A stretch of DNA of 64,000 nt from Pseudomonadota bacterium (GCA_022560695.1 JADFSP010000013.1:1-64000); one strand, 5' to 3'. Shown: positions 44,910-54,458, counted from the stretch's first letter. The notes: generated from the letters alone by a model not told the origin. Numbers and translations: made by a program.

Positions 44910-46100
44910 TCAGGCCGCGACAACCGGCTTCACGGTGTCAGCACCGCTCGCGACTTCAAGCCCCGCTAGAATATCCGCAACCAGATCCTCGGTACTCTCG
45001 AGACCGACCGACAAACGGATAAGGTTGTTGCCGATTCCGGCCTGCGCCAGCGCGGCGTCGCTGACCGGCGCATGGGTCATTGATGCCGGGTGGCAAACAA
45101 GGCTCTCGACACCGCCCAGGGACTCGGCAAGCGAGAAATGCTCGAGGTGCTCGACGAACGCCCGCACCGCCGCTTCGCCGCCGTCGATCTCGAAACTAAC
45201 CATTCCGCCGAATCCGCTTTGCTGGCGCATTGCAATACGGTGTCCCGGGTGCCGTTCAAGCCCCGGATAGTAGACTCGATTAACTGTTGTCTGTTGGTCC
45301 AGCACGTGCGCCAGGACGGTCGCACTTTCTTCGTGTTGTCGAATACGCGTATGCAGCGTCCGCAGTCCGCGCAGAGTCAGATAGCTATCGAATGGCGCAC
45401 CCGCGATGCCAAGACAATTTGCCCACCACTTCAGCTGCTCGTCTAGTTCATTCGTTGCCGCAATCACGGCCCCACCGACGACATCGCTATGGCCGTTGAT
45501 GTATTTGGTTGTGGAGTGAATAACAATGTCTGCCCCCAGCGCGATCGGCTGTTGCAACGCCGGCGACAGGAAAGTGTTGTCGACCGCGAACAATGCGCCA
45601 CTGCGTTTCGCGATCTTGCTCATCGCCGCAATATCGACAATGCGCAGTAGTGGATTGGACGGCGTTTCGGTCAATATCATCTTTGGCTTGCGTTCACCGG
45701 CCGCGTCAACAGCCCCGATATCGGTCTGATCGACAAACAACACCTCGAAATGGCCTTTTGCAGCCAGGTGTTCGAACAGCCGGTAAGTGCCGCCATAGCA
45801 GTCGTGTGGCGCGATCAGTACATCGCCGGGTTGCAGCAACTGCAGCAGCAGCGTCAGCGCCGCCATACCCGACGACGTCACTGTTGCGCCGGCGCCCCCC
45901 TCCAGCTCGGCCAGCGCGCCGGCCAGCGCGTCGCGGGTCGGGTTGCCCGAGCGCGTGTAGTCGTATTGGCGTTTCGCGCCGAAACCAGCGAACGCAAAGT
46001 TCGACGACAAATGCAATGGGGGTACGACTGCGCCGTGTTGCGTGTCGGATTCAATGGCCGCACGAACCGCTCGCGTGGCGGTATTGGTTCTGAATGTCAT
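44910..46100 (-). CDS. metB: Cystathionine gamma-synthase-type PLP enzyme (MetB/MetZ family)
   Basis: Joins activated homoserine with cysteine (MetB) or sulfide (MetZ). 396 residues from the ATG at 46100, which has GGAGA 6 bases upstream; the longer reading runs into the riboswitch region. Gamma-family motifs: NFAFAGFGAKRQYDYTRSGNP, SSGMAALT, ETPSNPLLRIVDI and the PLP lysine in HSTTKYINGHSD. Which of the two reactions it uses is open. First gene of a metB-metX operon with a SAM-I aptamer in its leader. Confidence 0.92.
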   Translation of the reverse strand: MTFRTNTATRAVRAAIESDTQHGAVVPPLHLSSNFAFAGFGAKRQYDYTRSGNPTRDALAGALAELEGGAGATVTSSGMAALTLLLQLLQPGDVLIAPHDCYGGTYRLFEHLAAKGHFEVLFVDQTDIGAVDAAGERKPKMILTETPSNPLLRIVDIAAMSKIAKRSGALFAVDNTFLSPALQQPIALGADIVIHSTTKYINGHSDVVGGAVIAATNELDEQLKWWANCLGIAGAPFDSYLTLRGLRTLHTRIRQHEESATVLAHVLDQQTTVNRVYYPGLERHPGHRIAMRQQSGFGGMVSFEIDGGEAAVRAFVEHLEHFSLAESLGGVESLVCHPASMTHAPVSDAALAQAGIGNNLIRLSVGLESTEDLVADILAGLEVASGADTVKPVVAA

Positions 46101-46219
46101 TGTCGGTCTCCGCAATTCGTTCCAATGTTCAACGTGCTCATCGGAACCCTGCGAAGCGCGCGAGGGAGGGTTGTTGTGCCCTTCAGCCGCTACCATGCGA
46201 ACGGACTGCTGCACATACC

Positions 46220-46335
46220 CTCATCTTTCGGCGATATCAACGATATCACCGCAGGAGTTGGCACCATTTCCGGATGGTTAGTCCTGATGGTTGCCCCGGC
46301 GTCATTGGGCCTTTCCCTCAGCCGGTCTCGATGAG
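46220..46335 (-). promoter_or_regulatory. SAM-I riboswitch (S-box aptamer)
   Basis: Read on the minus strand the leader shows the S-box core in order: P1 CTCATC, then CCGGCTGAGGGAAAGGCCC, AATGACGCCGGGGCAACC, a P3 arm, AATGGTGCCAACTCCTGC, the P4 hairpin GGTGATATC/GATATCGCC, and the closing GAAAGATGAG whose GATGAG pairs with the first CTCATC. Size (116 nt) and order match SAM-I. It lies 120 bp before the metB ATG and 100 bp after the GST gene. No T-rich terminator follows, so control of translation or another mechanism is more likely than transcription termination. Confidence 0.92.
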
Positions 46336-46343
46336 TCGGATAA

Positions 46344-46373
46344 AGTTTACGCTTGCTGTCGCTCCGCCGTCAA
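46344..46373 (-). promoter_or_regulatory. Sigma-70-type promoter of metB-metX
   Basis: Minus strand TTGACG (46368-46373) and TAAACT (46344-46349) with an 18-bp spacer. The expected start, about 7 bases further, falls 1-3 bases before the first base of the riboswitch P1 stem, so the aptamer would form the very 5' end of the mRNA. That fit supports both calls. Confidence 0.6.
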
Positions 46374-46432
46374 GACGACGGCAGCAATTAATTAATTTCA
46401 ACGGCAACAACTTACAGCTCGCCCGTGCAGCG

Positions 46433-47026
46433 TCATGTCTTGTCGATCGACAGCGCTTTCTGGTACGCGGGACGTTCCAGGCAGCGGTCCGCGTATGCGT
46501 GAATGGTCTTCGATTCGGGCAGCATGTCGAACATGCGCATGAACACAGCAGACGATCCCAGCATGACATCGGCCGCCGTAAAATTTTTGCCGAGTATCCA
46601 GGTACGTTTCTTCAGGCCGGATTCCAGTGTTTCGATCATGAATTCGAAATCGCCCCACCCGCTGCGGCCCCGGTTTGGTTCGACGCCGTTGAACTTTTCC
46701 GACATGGCCGGCTCTACGACAGCCGGCGTGTACATCAGCCAGTACAGAAACTTGCCGCGTAACGGGTCGTCAATGGCGGGTGCGAGTGTGCCGGAACTGT
46801 ATCTGTCGGCGAGGTAAAGGCAGATCGCCGCAGATTCGGACATTTGAATCTTGTCGTCTACCAGTGCCGGTACTTTGCCCATTGGACTCGCGGCACGAAA
46901 TTCCTTGCTGTCCTTCCGCCGAGGATTGCGAATCTCGACCAATTCGAGATCGTAGTCAACGCCGGCTTCTTCCAGCATCCATAGCGCGCGTGTCGAGCGC
47001 GTCTGCGGTGACCAGTATAGTTTCAT
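46433..47026 (-). CDS. Glutathione S-transferase family protein
   Basis: 197 residues with the GST plan: thioredoxin-like N-terminal domain (YWSPQTRSTRALWMLEEAGVDY, SPMGKVPALVDD, SESAAICLYLADRY) and an all-helical C-terminal domain (KNFTAADVMLGSSAVFMRMF). The glutathione-binding Ser/Glu of MSESAAI is present; the catalytic residue is probably Ser6 or Ser11 in the N-terminal loop. Substrate unknown. Between lysAC and the met operon, on its own or loosely co-transcribed. Confidence 0.9.
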   Translation of the reverse strand: MKLYWSPQTRSTRALWMLEEAGVDYDLELVEIRNPRRKDSKEFRAASPMGKVPALVDDKIQMSESAAICLYLADRYSSGTLAPAIDDPLRGKFLYWLMYTPAVVEPAMSEKFNGVEPNRGRSGWGDFEFMIETLESGLKKRTWILGKNFTAADVMLGSSAVFMRMFDMLPESKTIHAYADRCLERPAYQKALSIDKT

Positions 47027-47083
47027 CTTGTCCCTCCGGATCTGCGATCAATATTTTTCTGGCTCGATTATTCAAGCGCCCAA

Positions 47084-49717
47084 TCATATAACCACCTCTA
47101 CGGCGACTTCGCGGCGGTTGTACTGGGAACTCATCACATATCCATACGCACCAGCATTCGCAATCAAAATAACGTCGCCTTCCTCAGAGGGCGGCAACAG
47201 TCGGTCGCTGCCCAGACGATCTCCGGTTTCACAAATAGGCCCGACAACGGTCACGGTTTCACGTGCGGTGACGTCGGCGCGGGTCAGATTCACGATTTCG
47301 TGGTAGGAACCGTACAGCGCGGGGCGAATCAGGGAATTCATCCCGGTGCCGACGCCGACATAGCGCATGTCTCCCTTGCCCTTGATCTGCGTAACGTGTG
47401 TCAATAACACTCCCGCCTGAGCGACGATGTAGCGGCCCGGTTCCAACCACAAATTATATTGTGGGTAGCTCTCTTTAATCTCTCCGAGGAGATCGTTGAG
47501 CCGTGCAATATCAATCGACTTATCGCCCGGTTTTTCCGGAATGCCGAGTCCGCCCCCCAGATCGATTGTCGTCACGGCTGGAAATTTCTGCGCAACATTA
47601 ATCAGTTCAGACGCAACCAGACGCCAATTATCGGGATCCAGGATACCGCTACCGCTGTGCGCATGGATGCCGACAACCGTTGCACCCGTCTTGTCGATCA
47701 GGCGTATGAGATCATCGATCTCGAACAATGGAATGCCGAATTTGGAGTGCACACCCGCTGTCTTGACGTGCTCGTGATGGCCCCTGCCCTGGCCTGGATC
47801 GAGACGCACAAAGATCTTCTGATCTTTGAAAAGTTCCGGCCAGGCCTCGAGCGGATAGAGGTTGTCGAGCGTGACCCGCAGTCCTTTCTCAAGTCCCCAC
47901 GCGTACTCGGCTCGAGGCGCAAAATTCGGTGTAAACAAAATTTTTGACAGATCCAGGTTTGGTAGTACCTGCTCAAGCCACTCAATTTCGCCCGGCGATA
48001 CGCATTCAAAACCGACGCCTTCCTCGTCGAGCGCCTCGAGCAGCTCTGCATTGAAATTTGCTTTGACCGCGTACAGAACTCTATCAATGCTGCTCAGATC
48101 GCACAGGCTGCGCGCCGCCCGTCGCACGCTCTCCTTGTCATAGACGTAGGCATTGAGGTGATGCACGGCAACCTCCAGCAATTGTTCTCGCTTTTGCATC
48201 CACCACGAATCGGCCGAATGCACAACGGCCGCGTCGCTCTGGAACAATTTTTCCCAGCTTGGTCCGAACGCCGGGCTGCCGCCCGTCTTGCGGATGATCG
48301 ACGCGTGCAGCTTGCTCATGAGCCTGGCGCCCTGATCCTCGTCGATCACAAAGCTCAGGTTCAGGTCGTTTGCCGCTTGCGACATCATGTGTATTTTTTC
48401 TTCCTCGAACACTTCAAATGCCGGTGCAAGGCGCGAAAGAAATGTTCGAATCTTGCGGCCAACGAGGCTCACGGCAGAACAATTCGGTATGACCTTAACG
48501 CGGCAAAATTGCCCGAGATCCTCAACAAGTGCATCGCGGACCTCGTCGGGCAGAATGCCATCATCAGTGTCGGTCGAAACTGTAACGTTTGACTCAGAAG
48601 TCGATACAAGATCGACCGATAATCCATGCTTGCTGAATACAGCGAAAGCCCGGGCAAGAAAACCAACCTCGTGCCACATGCCCATCGTCTCCATCGACAC
48701 AAGTGTCAGGCCATTGCGCATGCATATGCCCTTGACCTGTGGCTCGTCCTCGCCCGTTATCGGAGACATCACGGTGCCGGCGATTTCGGGCATGGCTGTG
48801 CAACGAACAAAGAGTGGAATGCCATAGCGGCGCAGCGGGGCAAGACAGCGAGGATGTAGCACCGCACTACCAGCCGATGCAAGTTCTTGCGCTTCGTCAT
48901 AACGCAACGCCACAAGCAGGCGCGCCGATGGCACTAACTTGGGGTCGGCTGTGAACAAGCCGGGTACGTCGGTCCAGATCTCCAGGCGTCGCGCCTGCAG
49001 GCGCGCTGCCAGATAGGCGGCCGAAGTGTCCGAGCCGCCGCGACCCAGTAACACGGTCTGGCCTCGCGTATTGCGGGCGATGAAGCCCTGAGTCAATATC
49101 ACTTTTCCATGAGACGCGAGCGTTTCACGCAATGTCTCGTCGACGTCATAATCGCAAGTAGCGGACAGGCAATCCCGCGTCCGCTGCCCGCCATCGCATC
49201 CGGTACTCGTCAGCAGGTCGCGTGCATCGAGCCATTCAACCTGAATTCCGGTGGACTGCAGATAGGCTGCACCGAGGCGTGTTGACATCAACTCCCCGAG
49301 TGCCATGACGTGCACACGAGCCCGCATGCTAACTTCTCGAGAGTCGCGGACCCCCGCAATGAGTTGCTCGAGTTCGAGCAATGAGTCGTCTAGTAGCGCC
49401 GATCCGTCAAGATTCAGATCGCCGGCCAACTCGAAGTGACGTTGTTGGATCGCCGCAAGTCCGTCGTTTGGATCCGTGCTAACGGCAGTGTCCATCAGTG
49501 CATCGAGCGCGCTCGAGACGCCCTGAAGTGCCGAATGCACGATCACCGGCTTGAGACCGTCGGCGATTCTATTTGTGACGAGGCCGGCAATTGTCGCCCA
49601 GTTCTCAGCCGATGACACGCTTGTGCCGCCGAATTTCAGTACGACCCACGGTGAATCGGCAATATGTTCGGGCGCGCCGAGTTTTGCACCTTCTTCAAAC
49701 TCCGCTTCGGAGATCAT
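47084..49717 (-). CDS. lysAC: Bifunctional aspartate kinase / diaminopimelate decarboxylase fusion
   Basis: 877 residues joining the first and last enzymes of lysine synthesis. Residues about 24-470 are a LysC-type kinase: KFGGTS (28-33), GRGGSDTSAAYLAA and LEIWTDVPGLFTADP, followed by two ACT domains (VSTSESNVTVS) for feedback control. Residues about 500-877 are a LysA-type decarboxylase: YAVKAN with the PLP Lys552, HAHSGSG, LEPGR, CETGD and NAGAYGYVMSSQYN. Both sets of catalytic residues look intact. Such fusions are known from Xanthomonas and Xylella. No clear ribosome site precedes the ATG, but a small upstream frame overlaps it (ATGA). Confidence 0.95.
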   Translation of the reverse strand: MISEAEFEEGAKLGAPEHIADSPWVVLKFGGTSVSSAENWATIAGLVTNRIADGLKPVIVHSALQGVSSALDALMDTAVSTDPNDGLAAIQQRHFELAGDLNLDGSALLDDSLLELEQLIAGVRDSREVSMRARVHVMALGELMSTRLGAAYLQSTGIQVEWLDARDLLTSTGCDGGQRTRDCLSATCDYDVDETLRETLASHGKVILTQGFIARNTRGQTVLLGRGGSDTSAAYLAARLQARRLEIWTDVPGLFTADPKLVPSARLLVALRYDEAQELASAGSAVLHPRCLAPLRRYGIPLFVRCTAMPEIAGTVMSPITGEDEPQVKGICMRNGLTLVSMETMGMWHEVGFLARAFAVFSKHGLSVDLVSTSESNVTVSTDTDDGILPDEVRDALVEDLGQFCRVKVIPNCSAVSLVGRKIRTFLSRLAPAFEVFEEEKIHMMSQAANDLNLSFVIDEDQGARLMSKLHASIIRKTGGSPAFGPSWEKLFQSDAAVVHSADSWWMQKREQLLEVAVHHLNAYVYDKESVRRAARSLCDLSSIDRVLYAVKANFNAELLEALDEEGVGFECVSPGEIEWLEQVLPNLDLSKILFTPNFAPRAEYAWGLEKGLRVTLDNLYPLEAWPELFKDQKIFVRLDPGQGRGHHEHVKTAGVHSKFGIPLFEIDDLIRLIDKTGATVVGIHAHSGSGILDPDNWRLVASELINVAQKFPAVTTIDLGGGLGIPEKPGDKSIDIARLNDLLGEIKESYPQYNLWLEPGRYIVAQAGVLLTHVTQIKGKGDMRYVGVGTGMNSLIRPALYGSYHEIVNLTRADVTARETVTVVGPICETGDRLGSDRLLPPSEEGDVILIANAGAYGYVMSSQYNRREVAVEVVI

Positions 49718-49833
49718 TTTTTCACTGGCATTGCCGAACAGGATTTGTTCACCGAAAAAAAACCCGCAGGGAATAATCCTCGCGGGCTCGTCGACAACGT
49801 CCGGGCTTTATTACTAGCCGGTACTATTGCCAT
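49714..49833 (-). CDS. Possible 39-codon upstream ORF coupled to lysAC
   Basis: Begins ATG GCA ATA GTA with AGGTG 4 bases upstream and ends AAA AAA TGA, where the TGA overlaps the lysAC ATG. It runs straight through the terminator-like hairpin. Four lysine codons, two of them just before the stop, are suggestive but not a dense run. lysAC lacks its own ribosome site, so coupling through this frame is plausible. It could equally be chance; no homologue known to me. Confidence 0.35.
   Translation of the reverse strand: MAIVPASNKARTLSTSPRGLFPAGFFSVNKSCSAMPVKK
49755..49786 (-). terminator. Intrinsic terminator in the lysAC leader
   Basis: Minus strand CCCGCGAGGA pairs with TCCCTGCGGG around a 4-base loop, one mismatch, followed by eight T residues. 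It ends 38 bases before the lysAC ATG and 180 bases after the ilvD stop. Either it ends ilvD transcription or it is an attenuator for lysAC; the long distance from ilvD and the promoter at 49940-49968 favour the second. Confidence 0.85.
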
Positions 49834-49939
49834 TGGCACCTGCGCACCTCTGGCGCGCCATATTTTTTAAGTATTGTGTCGCATCCGTAAAAACGAAGCG
49901 TCGGCACTTTACGCAGGTGACGGAGAAACTCAATAACAC

Positions 49940-49968
49940 AGTACAACGAACCTGGTGAAAAAGGTCAA
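49940..49968 (-). promoter_or_regulatory. Candidate promoter of lysAC, overlapping the ilvD stop
   Basis: Minus strand TTGACC (49963-49968) and TGTACT (49940-49945) with a 17-bp spacer. The start would be near 49933 and give a leader of about 215 bases ending with the terminator. A weaker pair TTGAGT/TAAAGT with a 16-bp spacer lies just downstream. Confidence 0.45.
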
Positions 49969-51668
49969 GTATTGTGAGGCTCGTCGTCCCACGCCGGAGG
50001 CATCGTGACGGCACCGTCCGACGCCGAAGACACCTCCGCGCGGTATTTGGCGAGCGCGCCAGTCCGGACAGACGAAGGAGGCCGGCGCCATTTTTTCCTG
50101 CGGTTCTCCATATCGACCTCGCTGACATCGACACTGATCAGCCGGGTTTGCGCATCGATAGTGATCTTGTCCCCGTCCTCGATCAGGGCAATCGGCCCTC
50201 CAACTGCGGCTTCAGGAGATACGTGGCCAACGACAAATCCGTGGCTGCCGCCCGAAAAACGCCCATCGGTGATCAGGGCCACATCCGAGCCAAGCCCCTT
50301 ACCCACGATGGCGGCTGTTGGACTGAGCATTTCGCGCATGCCGGGACCTCCCTTCGGGCCTTCGTAACGGACCACGATGACCTCGCCGGGTTTTACAACG
50401 TCATCGAGTATTCCCTGCAGTGCCTCCTCTTCCGAATGGAATACGCGGGCGCGGCCTTCGAAGCTCAGTCCTTCCTTTCCGGTGATCTTCGCAACTGCAC
50501 CGTCTGGTGCCACATTGCCATACAGAATGGTCAGGTGGCTGTCCGCCTTGATCGGATCCGCGAAGCTTCGAACGACGTCCTGACCCTGCGGATAGTCCGC
50601 AACACCGGACAGATTGTCTGCGAGCGATTTACCGCTGACCGTCAGGCAGTCGCCGTGCATCAGGCCGCGGTCGAGCAAGCGTTTCATCAGCGGTTGAATG
50701 CCGCCGATCTCGATCAGCTCGGACATCAGGTATTTGCCACTCGGTTTCAGGTCGGCGAGGACAGGCGTCCTGGCACCGATACGCGTGAAATCGTCCAATG
50801 AAAGGTCAACTTCGCACTCGCGCGCGATCGCGAGCAAGTGCAGTACGGCGTTCGTCGAGCCACCGAGGGCGATGACCACTGCGATTGCATTTTCAAACGC
50901 TTTCCTGGTCATGATGTCGAGCGGTTTGATGTCCAGTTCGATTAACCGCATGACAGCGGCGCTGGCTCTGTGACAGTCATCGACTTTTTGTGAGGACACG
51001 GCCTCTTGCGCCGAGCTGTTCGCAAGACTCATACCGAGCGCCTCGATGGCGCATGCCATCGTATTCGCCGTATACATGCCGCCACAGGCTCCCGGACCCG
51101 GTATCGCGGTTTTCTCAATCTCGAGTAACTGGACCTGGCTCATCTTGCCGCCTGAAACAGCGCCGACTGCCTCGAATACCGAGACGATGTCGCGACCCTT
51201 CACTCCCGGTTTGATTGTCCCGCCATAGACGAAAACCGCAGGACGATTGAGACGCGCCATTGCCATAACGCAGGCCGGCATATTTTTGTCACAGCCACCG
51301 ATGGCAACCAGACCGTCAAATCCCTCTGCCGCCGTCACGGCCTCGATCGAATCGGCAATGATTTCCCGTGACACCAGCGAGTAGCGCATTCCCGGCGTGC
51401 CCATCGAGATGCCATCTGAAACACTGATCGTATTGAATATGACGCCCTTGCCGCCTGCCCGATCCGCTGCGCTTGCCGCTTCAGCGGCCAGCTCGCGAAT
51501 GTGCATGTTGCATGGAGTGACCATGCTCCAGGTTGACGCAATCCCGATCTGGGGGCGCTTGAAATCATCCTCGGTAAAGCCGACCGCGCGCAGCATGGCC
51601 CGGCTGGGTGCCTGCTCCATTCCATCGACTACAATGCGCGAATAACGCCGAAGATCTTTGTCTCTCAT
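49965..51668 (-). CDS. ilvD: Dihydroxy-acid dehydratase
   Basis: Third common step of valine and isoleucine synthesis; supplies 2-ketoisovalerate for LeuA. 567 residues. Family motifs: [34 protein letters not shown], the Fe-S cysteines in [13 protein letters not shown] and [14 protein letters not shown], and [21 protein letters not shown] near the C-terminus. The first Fe-S cysteine region (TPCNMH) fits the [2Fe-2S]-type enzymes. Its stop overlaps the likely lysAC -35 box. It lies apart from ilvC-leu but serves the same route. Confidence 0.96.
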   Translation of the reverse strand: MRDKDLRRYSRIVVDGMEQAPSRAMLRAVGFTEDDFKRPQIGIASTWSMVTPCNMHIRELAAEAASAADRAGGKGVIFNTISVSDGISMGTPGMRYSLVSREIIADSIEAVTAAEGFDGLVAIGGCDKNMPACVMAMARLNRPAVFVYGGTIKPGVKGRDIVSVFEAVGAVSGGKMSQVQLLEIEKTAIPGPGACGGMYTANTMACAIEALGMSLANSSAQEAVSSQKVDDCHRASAAVMRLIELDIKPLDIMTRKAFENAIAVVIALGGSTNAVLHLLAIARECEVDLSLDDFTRIGARTPVLADLKPSGKYLMSELIEIGGIQPLMKRLLDRGLMHGDCLTVSGKSLADNLSGVADYPQGQDVVRSFADPIKADSHLTILYGNVAPDGAVAKITGKEGLSFEGRARVFHSEEEALQGILDDVVKPGEVIVVRYEGPKGGPGMREMLSPTAAIVGKGLGSDVALITDGRFSGGSHGFVVGHVSPEAAVGGPIALIEDGDKITIDAQTRLISVDVSEVDMENRRKKWRRPPSSVRTGALAKYRAEVSSASDGAVTMPPAWDDEPHNT

Positions 51669-51811
51669 GCCGCCCCACTCGATTCAGAATGCGATTGCGC
51701 ATCACGCCCGGAACGGGAGTCTAGCACTCCATCAAGGCGATATTGACGGCATACCGGCAGCGAATGCCGCTGCAACGTAGCAAGGAAAGTGCCGTGAGGT
51801 TGTTGCGAGGT

Positions 51812-54358
51812 TCAGTTGAATGGCACATCGTCGTCACGAATGACGACGGCGATGCGGCGATAAATATCCATATCGGCCGCAGAGTCACTGTTCGACAGTT
51901 CGACAACGAATACCTCATCACCCTCGGCCTCTGAATCCTGCACGAGCGGCACCAGGAGGCGCGCCGAACGTTGCCCTGGACCGAACGTGATCGAGTAGCC
52001 GGTCGGTGCAAAATAATCTTCTCCGACTGTCGCCGTACTACCACGCACGATGTACCTGACGACGAACGGCTGGTCATCGGGATTGAAGCGAATAATATCG
52101 ATTTGCGCAGCCGGATCGCGCTCACTAACAGAGATCTGGCCGACCGCAAAAGCAACGGTATTGACCGGCAGCCCGGCTTCGAATCTGCGTTGATCATCGT
52201 CCTCGAGATCAATCTCCAGGATGACAAGGGCTGCCGCGGCACCGTTTGCCTCCGTGACGCGCAAGCGTGACTGCTGATCGGCTTCGCGCATCGAATCGGA
52301 TGACATTGTCAGCGTGACTCGCGCACGATTCTGACCGGCGGGAAATTTGACGATGCCATTGCCCGACATCGTGTATTGCTTGCTGACCCACGGTGAGCGG
52401 TTGCCGCTGAATCCCAGTTCATCGAGCCGCAATGTCATCGGAACGGCGATGTTACCGCCACGTACAAAGTCAACGATCACCGGATCTCCGTCTTCCCGCA
52501 GCGTTATGTGGCTGTGTCCGGCCGAGACGGTACCCGGAATGATCATCACTTCGATATCGGGCGCCGGCAATAGTGAGTAATCGATCAGCGACACTGCAGG
52601 TGTTTCTTCCTCGAGCGCAACGAACCCGTCGTCGGCATCGGTCGCGGCAGTGTCCTGTCCGAGCGCCACGGATCCGTCGGCAGCATCCACGATTGTTTCC
52701 GAGACAGTGTCCGGGGCATGCTCGACGATGGATTTCAGGGCGTCAACGACCTCGGAGCCGAGCATGTCGATGGCCTCGGAGTTCAGCTCGTCCAGACTAT
52801 CGACGACCGGCTCTTCGATTTCCGGCGCAGCAACAGGCTGCCGCTCCGCGGCGATGGGCTCAATGCCCGAATCAGCAGGTGCTGCAACGTCATCCATATC
52901 TGCTTCCGCTGCTGGTGCAGCAGCATCATGTGTTTCCAGCAGACGCGTGAGTTCTGTTACCTGACGCGTGACGACGTCAACGAGACCGAATTGATAGCCT
53001 GCCAGGCCGACAAGCAAAAGCAGAGTAATGAACCCCAGAACCCAACCCGAAGACCCACTCGATTCCTCGCTTCCGAAGTCCTCTGTAATTTCCGGACTGG
53101 CGGTTTCTTCCGACGGCTCGTCCAGTGCCTGCAGAAACCCGTCAACGGAATCGAAACGCGTGATTCGCGGGTACGCCAACGCTTTTTTAAGAGCCCGCCA
53201 CTGAGTATCGGACAGGCCGCCGGGTCGCTGTGGCGTCATGCCCTCATCCGCGGCTTCGGCGGCGTTGCGCGGCCCGAAGACGCGGTAGCCGGCAACAAGC
53301 CGATACAGCAGGCAGGCAAGTGAAAACACGTCATCGGACGCCACCGGATCATCTCCGGTGAGTACCTGCATGCTGGAATATGCGGGCGTCAGCGCGCCAA
53401 GCACCCCGGGGTCGAAGCTATCCTGGCCTTCCGCCTGTTTCTGCCTGACTCGCGCAACTCCGAAGTCGAACAGCTTCGCATCGCCGTTGGGCATCATCAT
53501 GACGTTGGCTGGCTTGACGTCCGCATGAATGATGCCGCAACGATGCGCGTAATCGAGTGCCTTGCCAATCTGGCGAACGATGCTGAAGGCGCGATCGACA
53601 TTCATGGTTTTCGATGCCGTGGAGTCCAGTATGTCGGATAGCGGCTGACCATCGAGCCACTCCATGACAATGAAATACAAGTCGTCATCACGATCAAGGT
53701 CGATGAAGCGAACGATATTGGAGTGCGTCAGACACCGCCCCTTCGCCGCCTCCTGCTGCAACGCGCGGAGTGCCGCTCCGTCGCGCGCAAGTTGCGGTGA
53801 TAACACCTTGATGGCAACCCAGGGATCGGAGGAACCCGCTTCAGCAAGGCGCCTGTCGAGCGCTTTGAAGACAACCCCCATGCTGCCACCCGCTACTCTT
53901 TCTTTGAGCATGAAGCGATCACGCAACACGGACCCTACTTGCACACGTACATCACCGGAGTCTTTCTTGAATGCGTCGCTGGGGAGAATCGTCGTTGTCG
54001 AACCGAACTTGTCATCCGGATTTTTGATGTCGGGAGGCTTGCGGTTCGGCTGTGGTTTTTCCGCAGCGGTCTTGACTGGATCAGTGGGGCTCGTTGGAAG
54101 CCGCTCGGTCACGAATCGATCGAGCATCGATTTGACGAGTTGAAACGTTTCTTTGCGCAGCGCGCCGGCCTCATAACGCTCTTGCAGGACACGGCGGACT
54201 TCAGCCTCGTTGCCGCCACTTGCGGCCAGCAGCCGGCCGATGCCATCTTGAATCTCGGCGAGCATTTGTACATCGTCCGCCTTGGCCCCGAGTTTGTCGT
54301 CAAAGCTCGATAGCTGATCGGCAAGTGAGGCACGAATTTTATCCGAATCTGCGTTCAT
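51812..54358 (-). CDS. Transmembrane Ser/Thr protein kinase with Calx-beta-like C-terminal region
   Basis: 848 residues. After a helical N-terminal region (1-95) and a linker comes a Hanks-type kinase domain: glycine loop AGGSMGVV (156-163), VAIK with Lys184, HADVKPANV (278-286) and DFG (298-300). The catalytic loop has HAD where RD kinases have HRD, so activation-loop phosphorylation may not be the switch. One membrane helix (438-458) follows, then an acidic Ala/Pro/Asp-rich periplasmic linker. Last come two or more beta-rich repeats of Calx-beta type (TVGEDYFAPTGYSITFGPGQ, EGDEVFVVELSNS). Orientation implies an outside sensor and a cytosolic kinase. Ligand and targets unknown. Confidence 0.88.
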   Translation of the reverse strand: MNADSDKIRASLADQLSSFDDKLGAKADDVQMLAEIQDGIGRLLAASGGNEAEVRRVLQERYEAGALRKETFQLVKSMLDRFVTERLPTSPTDPVKTAAEKPQPNRKPPDIKNPDDKFGSTTTILPSDAFKKDSGDVRVQVGSVLRDRFMLKERVAGGSMGVVFKALDRRLAEAGSSDPWVAIKVLSPQLARDGAALRALQQEAAKGRCLTHSNIVRFIDLDRDDDLYFIVMEWLDGQPLSDILDSTASKTMNVDRAFSIVRQIGKALDYAHRCGIIHADVKPANVMMMPNGDAKLFDFGVARVRQKQAEGQDSFDPGVLGALTPAYSSMQVLTGDDPVASDDVFSLACLLYRLVAGYRVFGPRNAAEAADEGMTPQRPGGLSDTQWRALKKALAYPRITRFDSVDGFLQALDEPSEETASPEITEDFGSEESSGSSGWVLGFITLLLLVGLAGYQFGLVDVVTRQVTELTRLLETHDAAAPAAEADMDDVAAPADSGIEPIAAERQPVAAPEIEEPVVDSLDELNSEAIDMLGSEVVDALKSIVEHAPDTVSETIVDAADGSVALGQDTAATDADDGFVALEEETPAVSLIDYSLLPAPDIEVMIIPGTVSAGHSHITLREDGDPVIVDFVRGGNIAVPMTLRLDELGFSGNRSPWVSKQYTMSGNGIVKFPAGQNRARVTLTMSSDSMREADQQSRLRVTEANGAAAALVILEIDLEDDDQRRFEAGLPVNTVAFAVGQISVSERDPAAQIDIIRFNPDDQPFVVRYIVRGSTATVGEDYFAPTGYSITFGPGQRSARLLVPLVQDSEAEGDEVFVVELSNSDSAADMDIYRRIAVVIRDDDVPFN

Positions 54359-54458
54359 CTGGCGTTATCAGCAATGTCCGACGGGCTCTTAAATCGTTGC
54401 GCGGCCCAAGCGGACACTAGTGTAGCCGCTCAGCCAAGCAGTCAACCGGAACTGGTCG

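Noticed and set aside
49800-49860. Lysine riboswitch (L-box) in front of lysAC
   Set aside because: AGAGGTGCG and a nearby AGTA resemble the start of an L-box, but the region is too short and lacks the other conserved core segments, so it cannot form the aptamer.
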